Assembly (NCBI GenBank): GCA_035703165.1
Contig: DASSYR010000092.1
Span: 1 to 64,000 of the forward strand
Length of the DNA stretch: 64,000 nucleotides
Direction of reading: 5' to 3'
Source of the DNA: AWTP1-9 sp035703165
Lineage (GTDB): Bacteria; Bacteroidota; Bacteroidia; Chitinophagales; Chitinophagaceae
Both the position numbers and the translations under genes were made by a program. This document shows positions 17,428-26,197 of the stretch, one piece after another (position 1 is the stretch's first letter; each line of letters opens with the position of its first letter). Under the pieces are notes generated by a model. It had not been told where the DNA came from, made no database searches, and saw only the letters and a program-made list of their open reading frames with translations.

Positions 17428-18810
17428 ATGAGATTCTTTTTAAGATTACTGCCTTTGTCGCTTATTCTTTTTCTAATGATTACTTCTTGTAAACTAATTG
17501 AAAAAAAGGATAATACTAAGTCTGACAAAGCTATAGGTCAAAGCAGTTCTTTTCCTTCGTGGGTTATGCAGTCCAATATTTATGAAGTAAACGTGAGGCA
17601 ATATACACCTGAAGGTACTTTTAAAGCTTTTGAAGCTCACTTGCAACGTTTAAAAGATATGGGTGTTGATATATTATGGTTTATGCCTATTACACCTATC
17701 AGCAAAGTAGATAGTAAGGGCGTATTAGGAAGTTATTATGCTGTTGCGGATTACAAAGCCATTAATCCCGAGTTTGGTAATATGGATGATTGGAATTTGT
17801 TAGTCAAAAAATGTCACGATTTGGGGATGAAGGTGATAATAGACTGGGTTCCGAATCATAGTGGTGCTGACAATAATTGGTTACAAACGCATCCTGATTT
17901 TTACAATAAAGACAGTAGCGGAAAGCCTGTTTACGCATTTGACTGGAGCGACACCAGGGATTTAAATTATTGGAACCCTGTTTTACAAGATAGCATGATT
18001 GATGCGATGAAGTACTGGCTATCCAGCGGTATTGACGGCTTTCGTTGTGATGTAGCAGCTGAGGTACCCAGGTTTTTTTGGGAAAAATGTATTAAAGAAT
18101 TAAAAAGTGAAAAGTCCGATTTATTTTTCCTGGCTGAGGGTGATAAAGGCTGGCTGCACGATGCAGGATTTCATGCTTCTTACCCATGGGATATGTTTTC
18201 TATCATGAAAAAAGTTGCATTGGGAATAAGGCCTGCAATTTCTCTGGATAGTGTGTTAATGCGGCAAGACGAATCTTTTCCGATCGGAGCTACCAGGATG
18301 TATTTTACGAGCAATCATGATGAGAATAGCTGGAATAAGAGTGATTACGGAACATTTCCCGGCGTTAAACATGCTCCTTTTGCAGTATTTACACAAACAA
18401 TGCGTAACTCACTGCCATTAATTTACAGCGGACAGGAAGAACCCTTTTTAGATTCTCTTTCATTTTTTTACAAAGACACCATAGTGTTTGATAAATTTAA
18501 AAGAGCCCCTTTTTATAAAACTTTATTGAATCTTCGTAAAAAGAATCCGGCATTAGCAATTGATGGTGATTTTAAAAAAATAAATACAAATAAAGATGAT
18601 AAAGTGTATGCTTATATGAGAGAAAAAAATGGTAATAAGGTATTGGTTATATTAAATTTTTCACCTGCCGCAGTAACCGTAAATCTTTCTGACAATTCGC
18701 TGAAGGGAACGTTTGAAGATGTTTTTCAGGGTAAATTACAAAATTTTGATCCTTCTGTTCCTCTAACATTAGATGCCTGGGGATATTTGGTTTATAGTTA
18801 TAAAAATTGA
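17428..18810 (+). CDS. GH13 alpha-amylase-family lipoprotein
   Basis: 460 residues from the ATG at 17428. It starts with a lipoprotein signal (lipobox ITSC, Cys21), so it is membrane-anchored outside the cytoplasm. The (beta/alpha)8 GH13 motifs are present: DWVPNH (region I), GFRCDVA (nucleophile D208), LAEGD (acid/base E237) and TSNHDE (D298), followed by a C-terminal beta domain. It hydrolyses or transfers alpha-glucosidic bonds; the exact specificity is not readable. It stands alone, without SusC/D partners. It is divergent from the dioxygenase gene. Confidence 0.9.
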   Translation: MRFFLRLLPLSLILFLMITSCKLIEKKDNTKSDKAIGQSSSFPSWVMQSNIYEVNVRQYTPEGTFKAFEAHLQRLKDMGVDILWFMPITPISKVDSKGVLGSYYAVADYKAINPEFGNMDDWNLLVKKCHDLGMKVIIDWVPNHSGADNNWLQTHPDFYNKDSSGKPVYAFDWSDTRDLNYWNPVLQDSMIDAMKYWLSSGIDGFRCDVAAEVPRFFWEKCIKELKSEKSDLFFLAEGDKGWLHDAGFHASYPWDMFSIMKKVALGIRPAISLDSVLMRQDESFPIGATRMYFTSNHDENSWNKSDYGTFPGVKHAPFAVFTQTMRNSLPLIYSGQEEPFLDSLSFFYKDTIVFDKFKRAPFYKTLLNLRKKNPALAIDGDFKKINTNKDDKVYAYMREKNGNKVLVILNFSPAAVTVNLSDNSLKGTFEDVFQGKLQNFDPSVPLTLDAWGYLVYSYKN

Positions 18811-18912
18811 TTACATAATTCGTATTCAATGTTCCTATAAAAGTGCTATGTTTCAAAAAGGGCAGCTTTTATTTTCTCAGGTATTTTATTAACTTGTAAG
18901 CATAAGCTTTTT

Positions 18913-20121
18913 ATGCAAACAACAGCTATTAAAAGTCGCATTCAATCCATTGATGTTTTACGAGGAACAGTGATGGTGATTATGGCATTAGATCATGTAC
19001 GTGATTTTTTGTATAAATCTCCTTTAACAAAGGCAGCCGATGCAGCGTTGGATCCAACAAACATGCAAACCACTTTTCCTGCACTTTTTTTTACAAGATG
19101 GATTACTCATTTTTGTGCTCCTGTTTTTGTATTTCTTGCCGGCACCTCTATCTATCTGATGAGTCAACGCAAGTCTAAAAAAGAACTAAGTGCTTTTTTA
19201 ATTAAAAGAGGAGTGTGGCTGGTAATAGTAGAATTAGTGATAATCACTTTTGGCTGGACATTTAATCCTTTTTACAATTTATTTATTTTACAAGTTATAT
19301 GGGCAATCGGCATTAGTATGATTTTATTGGGATTATTTATTTATTTACCCTATAAAATAATTTTAGCTATTGGCTTACTTATAGTTGCAGGACATAATGT
19401 TATGAATATTGTTTCCATCAGCAATGAATTAAAAGGTAGTGTGCTGGCTAATCTCATTTATTTCTCCAATTTTTCTTTTTATTCGATCGATCAAACTCAT
19501 TTTTTTGTGATTATATATGCTTTTTTGCCCTGGACCGGGGTGATGCTGCTGGGTTATAGTTTTGGAAAATTATACGACAAGAATGTAGATGTTTTATGGC
19601 GAAGAAAAACATTACTTAAGTTGGGTTTAACGATGATAGGATTTTTTCTATTTTCCCGGGCTATAAATTTTTATGGCGATCCTTTACCATGGCATGAGCA
19701 ACCAAGAGGGTCAATCTATTCTTTTCTTTCTTTCCTTAATCTTACTAAATATCCTCCGTCGCTTTTATTTCTATGCATGACGCTTGGCCCAGCTATATTG
19801 TCTCTTGCCTTTATAGAGAAAATAAAAAATAAATTTACCGAAGTAATAAATGTATATGGAAAAGTTCCTATGTTATATTACATCCTTCATTTTTATCTCA
19901 TTCATATTATTGTAATAATCGTTTTTTATGCACAAGGATTTGGTGAGAAAGACATAGTGCCGTCTGGTTTGCCTTTTTTCTTTAAGCCAAATGGACTAGG
20001 CTTTAGTTTGTGGGGTGTATATGCCGTGTGGCTGGTGGTGGTTATTCTTTTATATCCGGTTTGTAAAAAATACAATCAGTATAAAAGCACTCACAACAAA
20101 TGGTGGTTGAGTTATCTCTAA
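18913..20121 (+). CDS. DUF1624/heparan-alpha-glucosaminide acetyltransferase-like membrane protein
   Basis: 402 residues with about 10 membrane helices. The N-terminal signature SIDVLRGTVMVIMALDHVRDF is that of DUF1624 proteins related to the HGSNAT membrane acetyltransferase fold. A role in acylating an envelope sugar is inferred from the family only. Its stop codon directly abuts the mutS stop on the other strand, with no intergenic base and no visible terminator. Confidence 0.8.
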   Translation: MQTTAIKSRIQSIDVLRGTVMVIMALDHVRDFLYKSPLTKAADAALDPTNMQTTFPALFFTRWITHFCAPVFVFLAGTSIYLMSQRKSKKELSAFLIKRGVWLVIVELVIITFGWTFNPFYNLFILQVIWAIGISMILLGLFIYLPYKIILAIGLLIVAGHNVMNIVSISNELKGSVLANLIYFSNFSFYSIDQTHFFVIIYAFLPWTGVMLLGYSFGKLYDKNVDVLWRRKTLLKLGLTMIGFFLFSRAINFYGDPLPWHEQPRGSIYSFLSFLNLTKYPPSLLFLCMTLGPAILSLAFIEKIKNKFTEVINVYGKVPMLYYILHFYLIHIIVIIVFYAQGFGEKDIVPSGLPFFFKPNGLGFSLWGVYAVWLVVVILLYPVCKKYNQYKSTHNKWWLSYL

Positions 20122-22734
20122 CTATTTCAACTTACTTTTTATCTCTTGTAATTTCAATAATGCTTCTACAGGTGTAAGACGATTAATATCTGTGGTCTCC
20201 AATAGTTTTCTTATTTCATTAAAAACCTCGCTGTGGGCATCAAAAATAGAAAGTTGCATTTTGGTTGAAGAAAGATTTTTTAGTTTATCCTCTGTTGATT
20301 CTGATTTTCCATTCTGCTGTTCCCGGCTTTCTTCTAATTGCTTTAAAATTTCATTTGCCCGGTTAATTAAAGAAGGGGGCATTCCCGCCATCCGGGCTAC
20401 ATGAATGCCAAAACTATGCGTGCTGCCGCCTGGGGCCAACTTACGAAGGAAAATAATTTTATTACCTGTTTCTTTGTTGGTAATATGATAGTTTTTAATA
20501 CGTGGTAATTTATTTTCCAATTCATTTAATTCGTGGTAATGGGTAGCAAATAAAGTTTTGGGCGCAGCAGGGTTGTTGTGTAGAAATTCAGCTATACTCC
20601 AGGCAATGGAAATGCCGTCATAAGTAGATGTGCCGCGTCCTATTTCATCCAGAATTATCAGACTTCGTTGAGAAATGTTGTTTATAATACTGGCACTTTC
20701 ATTCATCTCCACCATAAAGGTTGATTCACCTCCGCTTAAATTGTCACTGGCGCCTACCCGTGTAAAAATCTTGTCTGTTAAAGGAATTTTTGCATAATCA
20801 GCCGGAACAAAACTACCCATATGCGCCATTAATGTAATTAAAGCAGTTTGCCTTAGCAAGGCACTTTTACCACTCATATTGGGGCCGGTAAGAATGATAA
20901 TTTGCTGAGATGCGGGATCCAGCAAAATGTTATTAGCAATATATGACTCACCTGTAGGCAGATTTCTTTCGATAACAGGGTGGCGACTTTCTTTTACTTC
21001 AAATTCAAAGCCTTCGTGCAATTGCGGCTTTTTGTAATTGTATTGTAAAGCATTATTAGCAAAACACAACAGGCAGTCCAGTATGGCTAAAATGTTCCCG
21101 TTTGTTTGAATAGGAGAGATGTAATCCTGCAATTCATTTAGCAATTTTTCAAATAGCTCTGCTTCTATTTGCAAAATTTTTTCTTCAGCCCCGGTAATTT
21201 TTTCTTCGTAAACTTTTAATTCCGGGGTAATATATCTTTCGGCGTTGGCTAACGTTTGCTTACGTATCCACGATTCGGGAACTTTATTTTTATGTGTATT
21301 GGTTACTTCCAGGTAATAACCAAATACGTTATTGAAACCAATTTTTAAGGAAGGAATGCCGGTAGTTTCACTTTCTTTTTGCTGCATGTGAACCAGGTAT
21401 TCTTTTCCCCCGTGTGCTATTCTTCGCAATTCATCTAACTCCGCATGAACTCCTTCTTTTATAACATTGCCTTTGTTTAAGGAAGCTGGTGGATTTTCAA
21501 TAATGGTATGCTGTATTTTTTCCAGTATAAAGTGACAGGGGTTTAGTGCATCACTTAATCTTTTTAAATAATTATTTGCAGCGCTGCCACAGTCTCTTTT
21601 TATGTCCTCTACCTGCTGTAATCCTTTGCTTAGTTGTAAAACTTCTCTCGGGTTAATTTTGCGCAAGGGGAGTCGGCTAACCAGTCTTTCTACATCCCCA
21701 CACAGTTTAACGTGTTGAGAGATTCTGTTTCTTAATTCAACCTCTTTAATAAAAAATTCAACTAAATCAAGTCGTTCATTTATTTTTTGGGTGTTTTTAA
21801 GCGGTAAAACAATCCATCTCTTTAATAATCTTGCACCCATCGGATTTACCGTATTATTTAACACGCTAAATAAGGTTTTTCCTTCATCGTTCATACCAAT
21901 TCCTAATTCCAGGTTTCGCATGGTAAACCGATCCATCCATAAATAATCCTCCCTGTCAATACGCTGCAGAGAAGTAATGTGTTGGAGATTGGAATGCTCT
22001 GTATCTTTTAAGTAATGCAAAATGGCTCCAGCCGCTATAATCCCTGCACGGAGACCTTCTATACCAAAACCTTTTAATGAATGGGTTTGAAAATGTTTCA
22101 ACAATGTTTCTGTAGCGTAAGCTTCATCAAATAACCAGCTTTCAAGGGTATATGTATAAAATTTGCTTCCAAAAGTTTCTTTAAAAAACTTTTGATGGTT
22201 ACGTTGAAATATTACTTCGGCAGGTTTAAAAGTTTGGAGTAGCTTATCAATATATTCATTATTTCCCTCTGCCACAAAAAACTCACCGGTAGAAATATCA
22301 AGAAAAGCAATACCATTCTTTTCCTCGTCAAAATGTATGCCCGCCAAAAAATTATTACTGTTATGCTCAAGTAATTTTTCATTAACAGCCACTCCCGGAG
22401 TAACCATTTCAGTAACCCCTCTTTTTACTATTCCTTTTACGGTTTTAGGATCTTCCAATTGGTCGCATATAGCCACCCGGTATCCCGCCTTTACTAATTT
22501 ATGCAAATACGTATCTAAGGCATGATGCGGAAATCCTGCCAGGTCAGAAGAAGCAGCAGCGCCATTATTTCTTTTAGTTAATGTAATGCCCAGCACCTGG
22601 GATGCAATGATAGCATCTTGCCCGAATGTTTCGTAAAAATCACCCACACGAAATAAAAGCACGGCATCCGGATATTTCTGTTTAATAGCCCGGTGTTGCT
22701 GCATCAAAGGAGTATCTGCATTACTTTTTGCCAT
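20122..22734 (-). CDS. mutS: DNA mismatch repair protein MutS
   Basis: 870 residues from the ATG at 22734 (MAKSNADTPLMQQ); the open frame runs 21 codons further upstream without family similarity. The mismatch-reading FYE motif (F33, E35) lies in RVGDFYETFG, with connector and lever domains in the middle. The C-terminal ATPase has Walker A GPNMSGKS, LDEIGRGTSTYDG and THYHEL. MutS recognises mispairs and starts repair with MutL. A -7 box (TATATTTG) ends 6 bases before the start. Confidence 0.96.
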   Translation of the reverse strand: MAKSNADTPLMQQHRAIKQKYPDAVLLFRVGDFYETFGQDAIIASQVLGITLTKRNNGAAASSDLAGFPHHALDTYLHKLVKAGYRVAICDQLEDPKTVKGIVKRGVTEMVTPGVAVNEKLLEHNSNNFLAGIHFDEEKNGIAFLDISTGEFFVAEGNNEYIDKLLQTFKPAEVIFQRNHQKFFKETFGSKFYTYTLESWLFDEAYATETLLKHFQTHSLKGFGIEGLRAGIIAAGAILHYLKDTEHSNLQHITSLQRIDREDYLWMDRFTMRNLELGIGMNDEGKTLFSVLNNTVNPMGARLLKRWIVLPLKNTQKINERLDLVEFFIKEVELRNRISQHVKLCGDVERLVSRLPLRKINPREVLQLSKGLQQVEDIKRDCGSAANNYLKRLSDALNPCHFILEKIQHTIIENPPASLNKGNVIKEGVHAELDELRRIAHGGKEYLVHMQQKESETTGIPSLKIGFNNVFGYYLEVTNTHKNKVPESWIRKQTLANAERYITPELKVYEEKITGAEEKILQIEAELFEKLLNELQDYISPIQTNGNILAILDCLLCFANNALQYNYKKPQLHEGFEFEVKESRHPVIERNLPTGESYIANNILLDPASQQIIILTGPNMSGKSALLRQTALITLMAHMGSFVPADYAKIPLTDKIFTRVGASDNLSGGESTFMVEMNESASIINNISQRSLIILDEIGRGTSTYDGISIAWSIAEFLHNNPAAPKTLFATHYHELNELENKLPRIKNYHITNKETGNKIIFLRKLAPGGSTHSFGIHVARMAGMPPSLINRANEILKQLEESREQQNGKSESTEDKLKNLSSTKMQLSIFDAHSEVFNEIRKLLETTDINRLTPVEALLKLQEIKSKLK

Positions 22735-22740
22735 GAAAGG

Positions 22741-22748
22741 CAAATATA
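22741..22748 (-). promoter_or_regulatory. -7 box (TATATTTG) of mutS
   Basis: Perfect TAnnTTTG match on the minus strand, 6 bases upstream of the mutS ATG; supports the chosen start and implies an extremely short leader. Confidence 0.5.
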
Positions 22749-22778
22749 AGGATTGATAAAAAGCTTTTATGGGTAAAT

Positions 22779-22803
22779 AAAAAAGCAGTAAATCCATTAC
22801 TGC
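22779..22803 (-). terminator. Rho-independent terminator of the rhodanese operon
   Basis: Perfect 7-bp stem (GCAGTAA / TTACTGC), 5-base loop and an A-run at its plus-strand 5' side, giving a U-tract for the minus-strand transcript. Lies 30 bases after the rhodanese stop and just upstream of mutS. Confidence 0.8.
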
Positions 22804-22832
22804 CTTTTATTTATAAAAAGAAACGAAAATGA

Positions 22833-23138
22833 CTAATAATTAGAAAGTGACACCCAACTCCCCGCATTATAAGTTTCAATTCCATTTGTTACCAGTAAAA
22901 TCTTTGCCTGCCTGCTACGCATACCGGAAGCACATACAACTACTACCGGTTTTTTCCATTGCTTAATTTCTTTGAGCCGTGTAGGAAGCGTATGAAGAGG
23001 GATATTTTTTGAACCTGGGAAATGCCCTGTGCTAAATTCCTGCGAAGTTCTCACATCCACTATAATGGCACCTTTTTCAAGAGCTTCGGATATTCTTTCT
23101 TTTTTCTTTTTACCGGTAAAAAAATCTAATAATCCCAT
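22833..23138 (-). CDS. Single-domain rhodanese-like sulfurtransferase
   Basis: 101 residues. The rhodanese fold has DVRTSQEFSTGHFPGSKNIP and the active-site loop CASGMRS (C69), which can carry a persulfide. A short basic N-terminus precedes the domain; no signal peptide, so it is probably cytoplasmic. With the adjacent DUF2892 gene it recreates, as two genes, the domain pair fused in E. coli YgaP (rhodanese plus membrane segment). It is co-directional with the DUF2892 and micropeptide genes under a candidate Crp/Fnr-type promoter. Confidence 0.9.
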   Translation of the reverse strand: MGLLDFFTGKKKKERISEALEKGAIIVDVRTSQEFSTGHFPGSKNIPLHTLPTRLKEIKQWKKPVVVVCASGMRSRQAKILLVTNGIETYNAGSWVSLSNY

Positions 23139-23184
23139 AAGTATTTATGGCTTTAAACACGTTGTGTAATAGGAAATAGCGGTT

Positions 23185-23391
23185 TTAATTTTTGGTAGCG
23201 CAGGTACTTACACCAAAAATTGTATATAAAGGGCAAAAACCTACGAGACTGGTTAATACAAATATCACCCCGAGAACAAGCAACACAATTCCCAGTATTC
23301 CTGAAACAGTGTTAGTAAAATATAAAGCGGCAAAAACGACTGCCAATAAAATACGAATAATTCTGTCGGTATTACCCATGTTCTTTTTCAT
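23185..23391 (-). CDS. DUF2892 (YgaP transmembrane domain) protein
   Basis: 68 residues: a short N-terminal NTDRIIRILLA motif, two hydrophobic segments (about 12-27 and 30-50) and a C-terminal GFCPLYTIFGVSTC with two cysteines, as in DUF2892 inner-membrane proteins. It probably works with the downstream rhodanese in sulfur or nitrosative chemistry at the membrane (inference from YgaP). Confidence 0.88.
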   Translation of the reverse strand: MKKNMGNTDRIIRILLAVVFAALYFTNTVSGILGIVLLVLGVIFVLTSLVGFCPLYTIFGVSTCATKN

Positions 23392-23409
23392 GATGTATAA
23401 AATTAATGG

Positions 23410-23514
23410 TTAACTAAATAGTTTTATAAGAAGCGCTATTAAACCTGCAAAGGCAATGCAGGTAATACACATTAAAATGAAACGTTTTGTCCTTGTTAAG
23501 GTCATTTGCATCAT
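23410..23514 (-). CDS. 34-residue single-helix membrane micropeptide
   Basis: Short frame on the minus strand reading MMQMTLTRTKRFILMCITC, then a hydrophobic stretch to LLIKLFS and TAA. It has a basic N-terminus and one predicted membrane helix (about residues 12-31) with two cysteines. It is the first frame after the candidate promoter and ends 19 bases before the DUF2892 start. Its position and composition favour a real peptide, but no family is recognised and the ATG could be ATG-1 or ATG-2 of the start pair. Confidence 0.5.
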   Translation of the reverse strand: MMQMTLTRTKRFILMCITCIAFAGLIALLIKLFS

Positions 23515-23524
23515 TTTGAAGACC

Positions 23525-23569
23525 TAAAAATAAATAGACATTAACATAACAAATGTGACCAAGATCACT
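23525..23569 (-). promoter_or_regulatory. Promoter with Crp/Fnr-like palindrome for the DUF2892-rhodanese operon
   Basis: The minus strand carries TTTG (23553-23550), a 17-base spacer and TATTTTTA (7 of 8 to TAnnTTTG, 23532-23525). Immediately upstream is TGTGACCAAGATCACT (23554-23569, plus-strand sense), with a perfect GTGA-N6-TCAC core. The palindrome centre is 36.5 bp from the -7 box edge, equivalent to about -41.5 from the expected start, the class II activator position of Crp/Fnr proteins. Confidence 0.6.
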
Positions 23570-23645
23570 ATCCCGAAAAACAGTCCTCAGCTTCCAGCAT
23601 CAATTATTGCACCTTTGTTTTCATTACCTGCTGTTGTGTTTTTGC

Positions 23646-23682
23646 GATAACCTTATTAAATTTATCCAACCATAAGGTTATC
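23646..23682. repeat. Perfect 10-bp inverted repeat overlapping a stop codon
   Basis: GATAACCTTA and TAAGGTTATC are separated by 17 bases. The second arm overlaps the stop codon of the beta-helix gene. There is no U-tract, so it may be a 3' stabilising stem or a protein-binding palindrome rather than an intrinsic terminator. Confidence 0.6.
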
Positions 23683-25858
23683 AATCTTTCACAGGGGTTA
23701 TGCTGAACAGTATAGTAGCAAAACCACTATTTTCCACGTGCTCTAATCGTATATCATGCTTGCCTTCCAGTTCAAGAATTACGGAGTGATGCGCATCCTC
23801 ATCGTACACGTATTTGGAAGCATCCCAAAAATCAATCACCGGCTTTCCATCAACATATAATTTTACCAAATCGTCTGCCGTAACCCCCAGCTTATATTTT
23901 CCTTTTGGCAGGTTAATTGTGGTAGTTGCTACGGTTGCGAAAGAATCGGCAGGTAAATTTTCACCAATTTTACCCCACCAGGTATATTCTAATTTAGGTG
24001 TATTGGTAGAAAAAAGTGGTGTGTTATTAAATACTTGCTGAAAAGAAGAATAGCCTTTATTAGGGTCGTGCAGTTCATCCCATTTATACCAATTTACATT
24101 CCAGTTAAGCGGTGAATTAAATGCATAATAAGAGAAGGAATAAGGTTGTTTAGCTGGAATTATTTCTCCAAGCTGACTGACAAAGGAAGCACCAATGTAT
24201 TCAAGTTCAATTACTGTCTCATCGCTATTGCTTATTTTAATTCCGCTTATACTTGCGGGGAATGTTCCTGATTGAACGAAAATGCCTCCAATCCCTTTTA
24301 TACGCTTAATTTTCCAGGTTCCTTTCGGCCCTAAGATATCAAAATACATACGTCCGGAACTGTCTATTTTGCTAAGCCATACTATGGGATACTGAAAATT
24401 GTAAGGACCCCATTCGGTTATGCGAATTTCTTTTTTCCCTTTTGGAAAATTAAAATCCGGATACTTTTTCTTGTAATTAGGAGGTAACGGTTTTACATTC
24501 AGATATTTATCCGGTATTTCATTTAATCCGCCCGGCCTACCATTTACACTATCAAAAACAAATACGGAAGAATCTATTTTATAAGGCCGGTTACAATCTT
24601 CAAACGAGTTTTTGTTTGCATAGACAGAATCTGACAAAGTTACATTAATACCGAGCGGGTTATCTCTAAAATTATTGTTGGAAATGTGGTAGTTTTTGCT
24701 TCTCGTATCTCTTTTTTGAGCATAAATCCAATCGGGTGGCTGTGTTTTTCTTGCCCATAATTTAATAGCCTCTTTATCTCCATTAAACTTATTGTTGTAT
24801 ATCGAGTTGTCCTGCCCGTGCTCAATGGCAATTCCGATTCTGTTTTTTACAAAGATGTTTTTTGAAATAAACGTATTATAACTATATCCTCCCCAAATGC
24901 CGTGATCGCATTCTTTTATGGTGTTTTGTTGAATAAAATTCCGGCTAAAAGTAACCTCAATGCCATTCGTGGGGGCATAGGAAAAATCATTCCCCAGAAT
25001 GATATTGTCATTACAACCACCTTCGCCCGTATCCATAGTAGTTTGCCCCGCCCATAAAAAGAATCCATCCCCGCTGTGTGTAGCGGAATTATAATTGAAC
25101 TGATTATCGCTGCATTGTTCAAAAACCAAAATACCTGCGCTATCCTGTCCACGCCAATAAATGCCATGACTATATCCTCGTACGTTAAAATCAAGTTTAT
25201 TGCGAAGTATGGCATTTCTACTACTTCGATACAAGCCAATACCAATGGCAGAGTTGAAAGAAAAATTGTTATTGAAAATCATACCATCGTTACAATTACT
25301 CATCATTAATCCGCATTGGCCATTACTTACGAGGTTATTAAAAATTTTGGCTTTATTGCAGTTACTCAAGTAAATACCAGCACCGTAACGCATCCATTCA
25401 TCTTTTTCGTTGTGGTGATAACTCATCCAGTCGCTTACATCTTCTCTTTCACGATTACTCTGCAAGTGTTGGCGGTAATTAAAACTAAAGTCACAATTTT
25501 CAATAGTGAGGCCATCAACATTTAAAGCAAAAAGGGCAATTTTAAATCCTTTTACACGGGCATTTTTAATAGTGATGTTTTTCCCGTTTTTAACAAGAAT
25601 ACCGGTTCCATAATATTCATTGGGAAATTTTTTATCATTAGAACCCGCTAAAATGGCATCATTAAAATCAATCGTGATGTTGTTTCCTTCAATAACAATT
25701 ACACTCTTATCAAAATCTTCGGTAGCATTAAGATGATATATGTCCTTTTTAACAATAGCCGAAGAAGTAATATGCATGTTAGCAGAAAGACTAAGCTGTG
25801 CAGGTTGTGCCATAGCTACAACTGGTAAAAAGCATAAGTACGGAAAAAGAAATTTCAT
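23681..25858 (-). CDS. Secreted parallel beta-helix protein with C-terminal PA14 domain
   Basis: 725 residues from the ATG at 25858, with a signal peptide ending near VAMAQP. Residues about 50-400 contain many right-handed beta-helix rungs (repeated N-x-I/F-x-x-N patterns such as NNLVSN, NNNFSFN, RNKLDFN), the NosD/pectate-lyase-like fold. After a linker, the last 140 residues form a PA14-like module (GKYKLGVTADDLVKLYVDG), often carbohydrate binding. It is likely extracytoplasmic and may act on or bind a polysaccharide. No catalytic residues can be assigned. A paired-hairpin leader lies upstream. Confidence 0.82.
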   Translation of the reverse strand: MKFLFPYLCFLPVVAMAQPAQLSLSANMHITSSAIVKKDIYHLNATEDFDKSVIVIEGNNITIDFNDAILAGSNDKKFPNEYYGTGILVKNGKNITIKNARVKGFKIALFALNVDGLTIENCDFSFNYRQHLQSNREREDVSDWMSYHHNEKDEWMRYGAGIYLSNCNKAKIFNNLVSNGQCGLMMSNCNDGMIFNNNFSFNSAIGIGLYRSSRNAILRNKLDFNVRGYSHGIYWRGQDSAGILVFEQCSDNQFNYNSATHSGDGFFLWAGQTTMDTGEGGCNDNIILGNDFSYAPTNGIEVTFSRNFIQQNTIKECDHGIWGGYSYNTFISKNIFVKNRIGIAIEHGQDNSIYNNKFNGDKEAIKLWARKTQPPDWIYAQKRDTRSKNYHISNNNFRDNPLGINVTLSDSVYANKNSFEDCNRPYKIDSSVFVFDSVNGRPGGLNEIPDKYLNVKPLPPNYKKKYPDFNFPKGKKEIRITEWGPYNFQYPIVWLSKIDSSGRMYFDILGPKGTWKIKRIKGIGGIFVQSGTFPASISGIKISNSDETVIELEYIGASFVSQLGEIIPAKQPYSFSYYAFNSPLNWNVNWYKWDELHDPNKGYSSFQQVFNNTPLFSTNTPKLEYTWWGKIGENLPADSFATVATTTINLPKGKYKLGVTADDLVKLYVDGKPVIDFWDASKYVYDEDAHHSVILELEGKHDIRLEHVENSGFATILFSITPVKD

Positions 25859-25880
25859 TTTTATAATAATTAAAAACAAA

Positions 25881-25915
25881 TGTTGAAAAAGCTCAACAAC
25901 CAGAACCCTGTTGAG
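25881..25915 (-). promoter_or_regulatory. Mutually exclusive hairpins in the beta-helix gene leader
   Basis: The minus strand reads CTCAACA, then TGTTGAG, then TCAACA. The central arm can pair with either flank: 7 bp with a 10-base loop upstream, or 6 bp with a short T-rich loop downstream. The 5' hairpin is followed by CTTTTTC. It could be an attenuator or a chance structure. Confidence 0.3.
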
Positions 25916-26144
25916 AATTACTTTTCAAATTTACTGGAATGACTTCTTTTGAGAAAACGGGCTTTTGAATACATATTAATTTTTATTTAATAAGCCAGTG
26001 GCAGTAAAATAATACTGGATGTCCGGATTTTAAGAACTTTGCCTGCCATAAGTCTTATTTTTGTTTAGGAGCCCTTTTTTGGGGGTATTTTGAGGTTATC
26101 TACTGAAAAAGACAGGGTTGTATAAATATTTTCTCTTATTTTAT

Positions 26145-26175
26145 TTTGCTGCTTAGCGGAGTTGCCTTACCTTTG
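26145..26175 (+). promoter_or_regulatory. Strong Bacteroidota promoter of rpmB-rpmG-DUF4295
   Basis: TTTG (26145-26148), a 19-base spacer and TACCTTTG (26168-26175): a perfect match to the TTTG-N19-TAnnTTTG consensus, 22 bases before the rpmB ATG. Confidence 0.8.
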
Positions 26176-26197
26176 CCGTCCGAAAAATTGGAATATT

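Larger units (their letters stand above)
25859..26197. other. 339-bp intergenic region between divergent genes
   Basis: Holds the leader of the beta-helix gene with three alternating 6-7-base arms (25881-25915) and, at the other end, the rpmB promoter. The middle (about 25920-26140) is AT-rich with no frame, repeat or RNA gene that I can recognise. Confidence 0.6.

Noticed and set aside
23646..23682. 10-bp inverted repeat considered as an intrinsic terminator of the beta-helix gene
   Set aside because: It has a 17-base loop and no U-tract, so I list it only as an inverted repeat.
24916..25245. Second minus-strand frame of 109 codons within the beta-helix gene
   Set aside because: Out of frame with a strong repetitive coding sequence and without family similarity or promoter.
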